Assembly: GCA_016290135.1 (NCBI GenBank)
Contig: JAEESW010000001.1
Coordinates: 154,468-218,467, forward strand
DNA length: 64,000 nucleotides
Direction: 5' to 3'
Source: a bacterium
GTDB taxonomy: Bacteria > UBP6 > UBA1177
In this document: one piece after another, positions 20,801-26,237 of the stretch
How positions within the stretch are numbered: position 1 is the stretch's first letter
Layout: every line of letters starts with the position of its first letter
Program-made: the position numbers and the translations under genes
Notes under the pieces: generated by a model
What the model saw: the letters and a program-made list of their open reading frames with translations, nothing else
Databases searched by the model: none
What the model was told of the DNA's origin: nothing

Positions 20801-22325
20801 AGACGCTTTTGAACAGTGTGAGAACTCTACAACCGGCGGATATACAGACTGGAGACTTCCCAACATCAACGAGCTTTCTTCACTGCTGAATTATAGTAAA
20901 ACATCCGGCAGAGAGTTTTCATATCTCCCTGGAATTTCGTCAGGAGTTGAATTCTGGTCTTCCACCAATACTTCAGCACTGATGGCTTTAACTGTAAATT
21001 TCTTAACAGGTGAAAGGAGAGTTCAAAACAAAGATAAAGGGAATACCATTTACTACTATATCTGCGTTCGTTCCGATCTGTGCGGGGAAGAGCAGTTCCT
21101 TTACGGTAAAAACTGTATTGCCAACAGATGTGTTTTGAATAAGCCGTGCGAAAGCGTCAGCCACTCTGACGGTTCATGTACTCCTTTGACGGCAAGCACC
21201 TATAGATGCGGTTGCGAAGAGGGGTATGTCTGGAACCCGGGTACTTCTTCATGTATAGAAGATTTGTGCGCAACAAACAATATCTGTAGTTCAATTGAAG
21301 GTTCAGACGGAACATGTACTCCGGTATCCTCAGGAATACTTGTCAAATGCGGTTGTGTCGAAGGCTACTTCTGGGACGGTTCAAGATGCAGACCTAAAAA
21401 CGTTTACGGCAATATCTGTACTTCACAGACAACTTGTTACAATGCTTCGGCTTCAATGACATGCCCGAGTTCGTCGAGTGCTGATTTCTACGGTCAGGAT
21501 GCGCAGTATAGACTATGCACCGCGAAAAGCTTTAACAGCAAAACTATTTCAGGAAATCAGGTCGTTGAAGATTTGAATACTGGACTTATGTGGCAGAAAA
21601 CTCTTCCAAGCACGACATCGGACGGCACAACAACATATACGTCATACACATTCAATCAGGCTGTTACCTACTGTGCAAATCTTAACTACGGCGGATATAC
21701 AGACTGGAGAGTGCCAAGACCGAAAGAAATGCTTTCCACCATTTACAGTAGTACTGTCAACCCTTCAACGAGCACGACCTATTTCCCCGGACCTTACGGA
21801 ACGGTGGATCCTGTTCCATACTATTGGACATCAAAGAAGAACCTTTCTTCAGGAAGTGCATGGGTAGTAAATATAAATTACGGAGAGTTTGGCAATTCAT
21901 TGAATTCAAGTAAGTTCTATGTCCGCTGTGTCCGAGGCGAACCTCTGCCTGATGCATCATCTTTCACAACAGAGACAGTAAATGGTGACAAGATTGTTAC
22001 AGATCATGTTACTGGACTCATCTGGCAGTATGGTCAAGTTTACGGCAAAGATTGGCAGTCGGCACTTAGATACTGTGAAGATCTGACTTATGCGGGATAT
22101 ACCGACTGGAGGCTGCCGAACAAGGATGAGCTGATATCCATTTTCAATTTTGATTCAGAAGGTCCTTATACGGATTTCCCGAATCGAACAATAGATAACT
22201 ACTGGTCATCAACCACTTATAGATACAGCGCAAACCAAGCTTGGAATGTAGATTTTTTCAATGGTCGATTGAACTACGGCAACACAAAAACAAATGCCAC
22301 GATATATGTCCGCTGCGTCCGTTAA
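11865..22325 (+). CDS. Giant modular surface lipoprotein with six DUF1566 domains (adhesin-like)
   Basis: This 3486-residue protein starts with a lipoprotein signal (lipobox MLSC, Cys19). In order: a short Cys-rich segment (31-58); an Asp/Thr/Pro linker (60-145); beta-rich Ig-like regions; nine AAGDPIM repeats (about 500-580); a helical region; a carboxypeptidase-regulatory-like domain (about 1060-1140); two myxobacterial Cys-rich repeats (CGNGIVDSAEECE, CGDGILDEGEGCD); the motif GQDAQY plus two DUF1566 domains (about 1440-1715); an EGF-like segment; fourteen consecutive four-Cys modules (about 1767-2720, a fifteenth lies before the first DUF1566 pair); and two more GQDAQY-plus-two-DUF1566 sets with EGF-like spacers. 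DUF1566 (Lcl C-terminal) has a C-type-lectin-like fold used for binding. It ends exactly at YVRCVR. A ligand-binding or adhesion role on the cell surface is likely; the partner is unknown. Confidence 0.85.
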   Translation: MKRVYAVLMFFAMFFMLSCGGGSDSKGKKQGELYGACYPNKTCNEGLVCDEENDVCLPGDDSDISDTAVTDGDTTEPEPADDTDTEKPEPADDDTDTDTSSDTTPDNDTDTDTSDTIPDQDTDTDTSDTAPDQDTDTGDTEPLEGTENRTISGSYQIGSEVSGIEAALYECGKTEKLASANTNAKGAFSFKADISSDKTYCVKANGFASCFKGLKDHTANISEITNAVFLLDQNCSDLRNSETKIRKYAKLGTGEWLGELDYSKLSGIKEGLKLLSNYLKTTNSKTLSEKIAEDSKKETPEFAKFFNGFRVSVDKNEIIIGETSDSNANFNVEGGSTKVAPGFKITWTLKNKTADAANYTFTTTVPGEYTARAKLAAGSDTLSNDSATVLFLQRKSGGTVYVSDTSKNISFRIDDGIYGVIPKGTVVKKNGTKINSISYDILSSGGNQVSRLKFKPEGAVFEGDTMYFVHELGTVFGGAPIMLSATRTNADGSIDVLNSAAGDPIMMAAAGDPIMTTAAGDPIMSAAAGDPIMTSAAGDPIMTSAAGDPIMSAAAGDPIMTSAAGDPIMANAAGDPIMMGTSSSAMISQTGHYSTFTVEAASLPVSLDMLVARWCDMGSFLHLTSPIELIVKAVDQNKPDGEEKTDLLSYLDCEHFADLGNDLYELVNRPVGFQRNLNLIENIFFATEFYGRLLLKQENAGSSAYVAVRNGLELRSAIASLYTATTSYNRSAGVSELFDSSMVPLTYSGVTPEDYTAQAKAAIIGNSGASDKYIATKKEMMIFANYITTSSKGPDFSGVTTILTPDQLVCAWFNPEIQASNCSKVYTLNETGHVTLGGTEVSVAEANAIFTKYFMPFNSRLGEEEKLNLFRTFYLALRYAGTMFYNGSDMTEFYNIMLHTIYLVFDGINRNANAVSIVDTFDASAHTVSVLDGNEMVTRPYLTKLSALTDKISLKVASESANVEKVLVSIEGYEFEKVQENTRTYYRPVVPVSLKEKSIVLTPGTLNNGETALKTLLGSEDVDSLGNITGKMTIVATSKIANKTYSTQKTYDFFVNDDSAGVNSKPVPANIQVYLNDSTGHAIAANANPAIILNPGNKVYYPVDGVVSITDLAPAAYTVDAFADGYYAKNVSVNVPEGATFSVEIRLDEELTSTADANLELSVKIDTAKHPSKVYIQIYNDDMDLVANETAKFDTGTNTYETLNIEIPSGRYTLLAVGEDMYNYLEAITLYPGDNEKEIKVVAKNACGNGIVDSAEECEPSVEGTALTVLCGTIYPASTYPEKEAACNSDTCTFNKSECGKAALCGDGILDEGEGCDGGSKACAEIAGFGNSRGTAPCKNDDCSGYITAGYCTRTTESCGTLPANAQWNDGEGTFAQTYDGADWAPAAKAAKYGLTLEECTYSCKKGSVWDSASSSCVLYPLSLALVCTGANGCFDTESDAECPAYGEALFGQDAQYAATGFCMEHTLAKEGSGENAVVRDAYTHYEWQASASDAMSWDSANEYCSRLNDNGSDHTAAQWRIPSPAELLTIIDSGTASPALGDIFTTPEYSFWAAEDAKNGDNAWKADENGALTSVSKAENAGVVCIRYQSNYTPSGRRFTDENETVKDSESGLMWQKQPVSSSTWKEALEYCFNVSSADKFDWRLPNRNELASLVNYEKTNGALSDFPAMAAKGFWTSTSDVSSAAKAWTVDFADGSIASADKADTKYVICVRNDEPCFGDECPDACGFNPCKEMPNSTGLCTANGYDFTCGCKSGFNWNHANCLLDTTRYIACDGLPENAVWNTVFGISQSYNGENWYPSNVGTFNKIPSTTECRFVCATNYKWDADEEKCLPVSRMTQCSEKKPYSDWNVVSKISQTWDGEKWEPSSESEYNEEASEEECRFICKEHYNWDAENNLCDPERQPAACIGLPANAHWWNESAAITQTWTNGGWAPSATGSHSTDAEENKCYFTCDTNYEWNDTSCVAKTQTASCVTTTDNSEWTGGYSSITQTWNGSEWFPSEVGTYNTDKNPAYCRFKCKENYNWNGANCEPATQIATCTGLPEHAAWNKVSSITQTFTNGSWSPSNVGTFGNETATECHFKCNDNYNYDNGTGKCLAGTQTATCIGLPSNAQWINSTVTQSWSDSLGWTPAATGHHKSVSTDGCSFECETDHYIWDSGTSTCVGKTITNQNCTGKPGSAVWNTVSKISQTWSGSAWLPGLAATYNENPAADECRFKCPANYEWNGSDCIARTQIVSCGTLPANAAWNTVSQIKQTWNGSNEKWEPVVNLVHNDVSSETECRYTCKENYEWKNSACVAKKQTVACTGLPANAVWNSSTVVQEWNGTAWTPETTGIHTTGSATDKCYFKCIDEGTKFDWDTTTSTCKGHTKPSGCDNESLPANASWWNANINQTWNGTEWLPTTTGSFSNSAVDNQCRFKCNSHYNWNGATCEAETRISPCGTLPSNAQWNTASSIEQHWDESVSGFVPTLTPQYGTEATTAYCCYKCQENYRWNGSECVAATRQRECEGLPANAVWRTSSSATGTSFSITQEWSGEEWLPLLSGTHGSYLAGQCRFTCIDEGNKFKWENNACVPNTKTDQACEGLPENAEWTGGFTKISQTWNSTINSFEPSTVGTYSTEADSAYCRFQCKEHYIWSAEEGDEGDDGDCVAETRVVDCDEDALPDNALWNYAPYITQTWDGNDWTPGLTPEYSITGSENKCRYTCDDGYYYLDGQCVTNPCSSNQCRSTITTFSSGTCNTQPDSFPLSYACVCSNGFYWHGKTGCRSNKPTNFCTGASRCYGYGSEIDCPSEGEAFYGQDAQYAEKGFCAPKSFTVAGTTEQPVINDKNTGLGWQKSIRTVAATWSDAYNYCNNLNYGGYSDWRMPTVKELDTILDLGRRNSADPNYFSNTTYSYWWVNNKNETADKLWYVYQTSIKYWPTSYATNTSYKYYVRCVRGTELTEPTSESFSSDTTGVVKDTDTGLYWSTPGDSRVNWKDAFEQCENSTTGGYTDWRLPNINELSSLLNYSKTSGREFSYLPGISSGVEFWSSTNTSALMALTVNFLTGERRVQNKDKGNTIYYYICVRSDLCGEEQFLYGKNCIANRCVLNKPCESVSHSDGSCTPLTASTYRCGCEEGYVWNPGTSSCIEDLCATNNICSSIEGSDGTCTPVSSGILVKCGCVEGYFWDGSRCRPKNVYGNICTSQTTCYNASASMTCPSSSSADFYGQDAQYRLCTAKSFNSKTISGNQVVEDLNTGLMWQKTLPSTTSDGTTTYTSYTFNQAVTYCANLNYGGYTDWRVPRPKEMLSTIYSSTVNPSTSTTYFPGPYGTVDPVPYYWTSKKNLSSGSAWVVNINYGEFGNSLNSSKFYVRCVRGEPLPDASSFTTETVNGDKIVTDHVTGLIWQYGQVYGKDWQSALRYCEDLTYAGYTDWRLPNKDELISIFNFDSEGPYTDFPNRTIDNYWSSTTYRYSANQAWNVDFFNGRLNYGNTKTNATIYVRCVR
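13363..13605 (+). repeat. 27-bp tandem repeat coding AAGDPIMxx (nine copies)
   Basis: Nine in-frame copies of a 9-residue unit, AAGDPIM plus two variable residues (MA, TT, SA, TS, AN). The DNA copies differ at silent positions (for example ggcgatccgatt versus ggagacccgatc), so the protein pattern has been conserved while the DNA drifted. I do not recognise this repeat from a named family. Confidence 0.9.
17164..20026 (+). repeat. Fourteen tandem copies of a ~200-bp four-cysteine module
   Basis: The encoded unit of about 65 residues follows C-x-GLPxNAxWN, I-x-QTWNG, W-x-P, G-x-Y, CRFKC, NYxWNG, C, and then a T(Q/R) linker. A further copy lies upstream at about 15933-16125. The copies are clearly related but divergent in DNA, so this is an old expansion rather than a recent one. 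Confidence 0.9.
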
Positions 22326-22338
22326 GGCGGTGTGACTG

Positions 22339-22411
22339 GTAGAGACGTGACCTGACACGTCTCATGAAATCACGGTTCATCGGTATAGACATCATAATAT
22401 GGCGTCTCTAC
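22339..22411. repeat. Palindromic REP/MITE-like element after the giant gene
   Basis: GTAGAGACG (22339-22347) and CGTCTCTAC (22403-22411) are perfect 9-base inverted ends of a 73-bp segment. Inside, GAGACGTG-acctga-CACGTCTC (22342-22363) forms an 8-bp hairpin that competes with the outer pairing. No T-run follows, so it is not an intrinsic terminator. No target duplication is seen at the ends. It could be a repetitive palindromic element or, given the upstream DUF1566 end, a recognition hairpin. Confidence 0.6.
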
Positions 22412-22497
22412 AATCCAATTTCGGTAAATCGATGATTTTTATTTGATTTTATTTGGTTGTTTTTTATTGTTTTCAGATTTTTTGTATCGGGGGAACA

Positions 22498-23625
22498 ATG
22501 ACCTGGGTCCGGATGCTCACTTTTGCGGCAGTCGTGCTGACAGCTGCGGTCCTTATGACCAAATATTTCCTTTTTTCTTTGCAAAGTGCCTTCCCTGGGC
22601 TGAAGCGGTTTAAAAAGCTGCTGAATTTATTGTATATTTTCAATCTTGCTGGTTTTGCTCTTTTTCAGGAAAGGACATTCCTCAACACGAAAGCGTCCGA
22701 GGTCTTTGCCCTTTTGGTCTATTTTTACTTCACTTTCATGTTCGTTTTTGTCTCATACGGCGTTTTTTTCGAGGTTCTGATCCTGTGCCGCCGTTTTTTT
22801 GAGCAGATCTATGAAAAACGGCTCTCGGTCAGCAAGAGAAAGCTGTTTTTTGCCGTCGTTTCGCTGGTCGCGCTAAATACTGTAGCGGCGGGCTGGCTGC
22901 TGGCGCAGAACGTCGTCGTCAAAAGGATCGAAGTCAGAGATCCGAAGATCGCGCAGTACACCAAAGCGGTCCAGATCTCCGACATCCATTTCAGCCGCGT
23001 CATCGACGAGTGTTTCGCCGAAAAGATAGTTCCGATGATAAACGGTCTTAATCCCGACATCGTCCTTTTTACGGGCGATTACATGGACAAAGGGATCGCA
23101 GACCCGCAGAAGATCACGGAAATCATGAATAGGATCGAGGCTCCGATGGGAAAATACGCGATAAGCGGCAACCACGAATTCTATACCGGATACTTCGACT
23201 GCATGGATTTCATCGAGAAAAACGGCTTCGAGTTCATGGACGGAAGGGTAGAGAATGTCGGACGCAACATCGTTGTCGGCGGAGTGATGGACAGGAGCGC
23301 CGAACAGTCGGAAGTCTTCTACCACGAGGATGAAAAAGTCCTGAAACAGTTCAAAAAGGAAAATTTCAACATCTATCTCAAGCACAGGCCGGAGCTTGCA
23401 GACGGCGACGAGACGCGCTTCGACCTTATGCTTTCGGGGCATACTCACGGCGGGCAGATATTCCCGTTCACTATTTTGGTCAAGCTCGTAAACAGGTATC
23501 TGGCGGGGATGTATGAACTCGGAAACGGCGTAAAACTCTACGTCAGCCGCGGGACAGGTTCGTGGGGACCGCCTGTGAGATTCGGCGCGACGCCGGAAAT
23601 AACGCTTATCGAGCTTAGACCGTGA
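22498..23625 (+). CDS. Membrane-anchored metallophosphoesterase
   Basis: A 375-residue protein of the YkuE/YaeI-like calcineurin-fold family. ATG 22498 after GGGGGAAC is preferred to the track start at 22453. Residues 1-140 hold about four membrane segments; the catalytic domain follows with metal ligands in SDIHFSR (161-167), FTGDYMD (191-197), GNHE (224-227) and GHTHGGQ (314-320), all intact. Such enzymes cleave phosphodiester or pyrophosphate bonds in lipids or nucleotides at the membrane face; the substrate cannot be told from sequence. It precedes the acyl-CoA dehydrogenase by 7 bp and is probably co-transcribed. Confidence 0.85.
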   Translation: MTWVRMLTFAAVVLTAAVLMTKYFLFSLQSAFPGLKRFKKLLNLLYIFNLAGFALFQERTFLNTKASEVFALLVYFYFTFMFVFVSYGVFFEVLILCRRFFEQIYEKRLSVSKRKLFFAVVSLVALNTVAAGWLLAQNVVVKRIEVRDPKIAQYTKAVQISDIHFSRVIDECFAEKIVPMINGLNPDIVLFTGDYMDKGIADPQKITEIMNRIEAPMGKYAISGNHEFYTGYFDCMDFIEKNGFEFMDGRVENVGRNIVVGGVMDRSAEQSEVFYHEDEKVLKQFKKENFNIYLKHRPELADGDETRFDLMLSGHTHGGQIFPFTILVKLVNRYLAGMYELGNGVKLYVSRGTGSWGPPVRFGATPEITLIELRP

Positions 23626-23632
23626 GGCTGAG

Positions 23633-25186
23633 ATGAATTTTTTCAGCGATAAAATAAGAAATTCTCTTGCACTTTTTTCGTGCGGTCCGGAAAAATATTC
23701 CTCTTTTCTTGATAGAATAGGGGAGATCTGCGGCGGAAAGATCGCCCACAATGCGGCGGCAGTCGATAAAAAAGAGGTCAGACTCGAAGGAAATTCCGTT
23801 GTTCTGCCGACGGAGGCACTCGAAAATATCGATGAATTGAAAAAGTGCGGCTATGTCGGAGCCGTTCTGCCTGAAATTTACGGCGGAAAGTCGCTCCCGA
23901 AACTTTTTGACGCCGCGGCGATAGAGATGATCTCGCGCGCCGACGCATCGCTGATGACGCTTGTTTCGCTTTCCGAAGCCGGCAACCTTATATGTTTATA
24001 TGGAACAGAAGAACAGAAAGAGCGTATCCTTCCGGGGATCGCATCCGGAAGACTTTCGTGCGCAATGGCCTTGACCGAAGCAGGGGCTGGCAGCGACCTT
24101 CAGTCGGTGGAAACAGCCGCGGCAGAGGAAAACGGCAGGTGGTATCTCACGGGCGGCAAGCATTTCGTGACGAACGGCGCCGCCGATATCATGCTCGTTC
24201 TGGCAAGAAGTGAAGCAGGTGTTTCGGGCGGGCGCGGACTTTCGCTTTTTATCCGCGAAAAAGGCTCGGATGAAAACTGCAGGATCGTGAGTGTTGCGGA
24301 AAAGCACGGTATCTGCGGCTCTCCGACGTGCAATATCCGCTTTGAAAAGGCTGAATGCGGACTTCTGGGAAGAAGAAGGTTCGGACTTGTGAAATATACG
24401 ATGGAACTTCTGCTTTCGGCAAGGCTTTCTGTCGCGGCTCAGGCGCTCGGGATCACCGAAGCTGCTTTGTCCGAGGCTGAAAAATATGCCGGGCACAGAG
24501 TCCAGTTCGGAAAAAGGATAGGGGAGATCCCTCAAGTCGCGCGGATGATCGAAGAAATGAGGGAAAGTGCCGGCATGGTGCGGCTGCTTGTCTATTTCAC
24601 GGCGGCAAAATACGATGAGATGCAGGCTCTGCTCGCCGCGCCGCAAACTCCGGAGACTGCTGAAAAGGCAAGGGAGGTCCGTTCCGTCGTCGAATTTCTG
24701 GTGCCGCTCGCAAAATTCCTTGCGGCCGAAACTGCGGAAAAAGTCACCCGCGACGCTCTTCAGATCCACGGAGGAACGGGATGCCTGCGCGGAGTTCCGG
24801 TCGAAAGGCTCGTCCGGGACGCGCGTATAACCTCTATATATGAAGGAACAAGCCAGATCCAGATCTCGGCAGTCGTGCAGAAAGCGGCGAACGGCGCGCT
24901 TGGACATCTTGCGGAACTTCTTTTTGCAGGATTGGAAGGATCTGAAACTTCCGAAAAGATCATGCAGCGCGTGAAACTGCTGACTTCGCTTGCCGCGGCA
25001 ATGATTGAAAACGGAAAAATCGAATCCTGCGAAAAAGAACTTGCTTTGTCGGCCGCATTACTTTCTGCCGCTGCACTTTTTGCCGCATACGGACCCGAAG
25101 ATTTCTCCCGCGGAAATTTTTTCTCCCGCCTTATAGCAAAAACCGATTTTTTTCTTTCGCTTGCCGGGACCTCAGGCCTTCTTTGA
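23633..25186 (+). CDS. Acyl-CoA dehydrogenase
   Basis: This FAD enzyme introduces the alpha-beta double bond in acyl-CoA during fatty-acid or amino-acid breakdown. ATG 23633 follows GAGGCTGAG. Family signatures are AMALTEAGAGSDLQ (about 145-158), YAGHRVQFGKRIGE, the CoA/FAD-binding QIHGGTGCLRGVPVERLVRDAR and IYEGTSQIQ near residue 402, whose Glu is the catalytic base in this family. At 517 residues it is longer than the typical 380-400; about 100 extra helical residues follow the core, as in large-subunit or VLCAD-like members. No electron-transfer flavoprotein gene is in the window. Chain-length preference is unknown. Confidence 0.9.
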   Translation: MNFFSDKIRNSLALFSCGPEKYSSFLDRIGEICGGKIAHNAAAVDKKEVRLEGNSVVLPTEALENIDELKKCGYVGAVLPEIYGGKSLPKLFDAAAIEMISRADASLMTLVSLSEAGNLICLYGTEEQKERILPGIASGRLSCAMALTEAGAGSDLQSVETAAAEENGRWYLTGGKHFVTNGAADIMLVLARSEAGVSGGRGLSLFIREKGSDENCRIVSVAEKHGICGSPTCNIRFEKAECGLLGRRRFGLVKYTMELLLSARLSVAAQALGITEAALSEAEKYAGHRVQFGKRIGEIPQVARMIEEMRESAGMVRLLVYFTAAKYDEMQALLAAPQTPETAEKAREVRSVVEFLVPLAKFLAAETAEKVTRDALQIHGGTGCLRGVPVERLVRDARITSIYEGTSQIQISAVVQKAANGALGHLAELLFAGLEGSETSEKIMQRVKLLTSLAAAMIENGKIESCEKELALSAALLSAAALFAAYGPEDFSRGNFFSRLIAKTDFFLSLAGTSGLL

Positions 25187-25285
25187 ATCAAAAAAGCTCC
25201 ACAAAAAATTGACCTTGAGAATAAAGTTGTGAAAAAGTCCAATATTATCAATAAGATAAAAAGTTGTCTGAAGGCCTAAAAATTC

Positions 25286-25313
25286 TTGACATTATTTTCA
25301 AATCCGCTAATTT
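25286..25313 (+). promoter_or_regulatory. Candidate promoter for first Glt/Nfs-like block
   Basis: A perfect TTGACA (25286-25291), 16-bp spacer and TAATTT (25308-25313), about 49 bp before ATG 25362. The 175-bp gap between the acyl-CoA dehydrogenase and the barrel gene holds no other feature that I can support. Confidence 0.5.
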
Positions 25314-25361
25314 GCTTTCCGACTTTTTGGTGGTTTAACAATTCTATTTAGGTAAGGAGTC

Positions 25362-26225
25362 ATGAAACACAGTAAATTAGTCGCTTTAACACTTGCTTTT
25401 TTCGCATTTGTTTCTTTCCAGGTTTTTGCGGATGACCTTTTCGATTTGGACGGCGGAGCTGCAGGTCCGGAAGATCCGACTGCTGAAGCTGCCCCGGCTG
25501 AAGAAGGCGAGGCGCCCGCTGCCGAAGCTCCTCAGAATGCGGATGCACCGAAGACTGCACAGCTTGATGCAGGCGCAGCTTCCGCTGACTCGGAGTCTGA
25601 AAAGGAACTCAGAGACCTTAATGTTGAAAAGAAGAAACAGATTAAAGTCGTTCAGAAGAAGGACTTCACGAAGGACGGCCGCTTCGAACTCGGAATCGAC
25701 ATCGGTTTCGCGTGCGGCGATTGGGAAGATCTTCTTGCAGTCGGTATCAGAGCGGCTTATCACTTCAACGAATACATCGCCCTGCAGGCACGTTTCCTCT
25801 ACGGTGCTGTTTCATGGGAAAACGAGACCCTCAAACAGGCGAAGGAAGCTGATGCTTATGTTGCAAAAAGCAACCTCATGCTCACAGGCGGCGCAAGTGC
25901 CGTTTTCACTCCTTTCTACGGCAAACTCAGCGTTTTCGGAGATTTGATCCCGAAGTATGACCTTAACGCTTCTGTCGGTGTTTATTACTACAGAACAGTT
26001 GCTGAAGGCGAAGGCGTAAAAAAGATGAACAACAACAACGTAGCGTTCCAGGTCGGTTTCGCTCCGAGAATTTTCTTGGGCAAAAACGCAAGTCTCAGCT
26101 TGAATTTCGACTGGTTCATCATGAAGGACAAACGCCCGAAACAGGAAGGCGGCAGCTCGGCATATCTCAAGTCAGACTTTTTGTTCACGATCAATGCAAG
26201 CATGTTCCTTCCCTTTGCTAAGTAG
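25362..26225 (+). CDS. Outer-membrane beta-barrel protein of the Glt/Nfs-like block A
   Basis: A 287-residue exported protein starting at ATG 25362 after AAGGAG, with a 24-residue Sec signal (ending QVFA). Residues 25-75 are an Ala/Glu/Pro linker. From about 90 on the sequence (GRFELGIDIGFACGDW, AVGIRAAYHFNEYIALQARFLYG) resembles the myxobacterial outer-membrane beta-barrel domain family that accompanies gliding and sporulation clusters. It is the first gene of an apparent operon with three TPR proteins, a small secreted protein, a GltG-like protein and a second barrel. Role: probably the outer-membrane part of the trans-envelope machine. Confidence 0.75.
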   Translation: MKHSKLVALTLAFFAFVSFQVFADDLFDLDGGAAGPEDPTAEAAPAEEGEAPAAEAPQNADAPKTAQLDAGAASADSESEKELRDLNVEKKKQIKVVQKKDFTKDGRFELGIDIGFACGDWEDLLAVGIRAAYHFNEYIALQARFLYGAVSWENETLKQAKEADAYVAKSNLMLTGGASAVFTPFYGKLSVFGDLIPKYDLNASVGVYYYRTVAEGEGVKKMNNNNVAFQVGFAPRIFLGKNASLSLNFDWFIMKDKRPKQEGGSSAYLKSDFLFTINASMFLPFAK

Positions 26226-26237
26226 TGGGGTGGTACT

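Noticed and set aside
22342-22363. Intrinsic terminator after the giant gene
   Set aside because: Stem is good but no T-run follows; better described as a palindromic element.
22326-25361. Reverse transcriptase or template repeat of a diversity-generating retroelement
   Set aside because: Neighbouring genes are a phosphoesterase and an acyl-CoA dehydrogenase; no second copy of gtccgctgcgtccg was found in the window.
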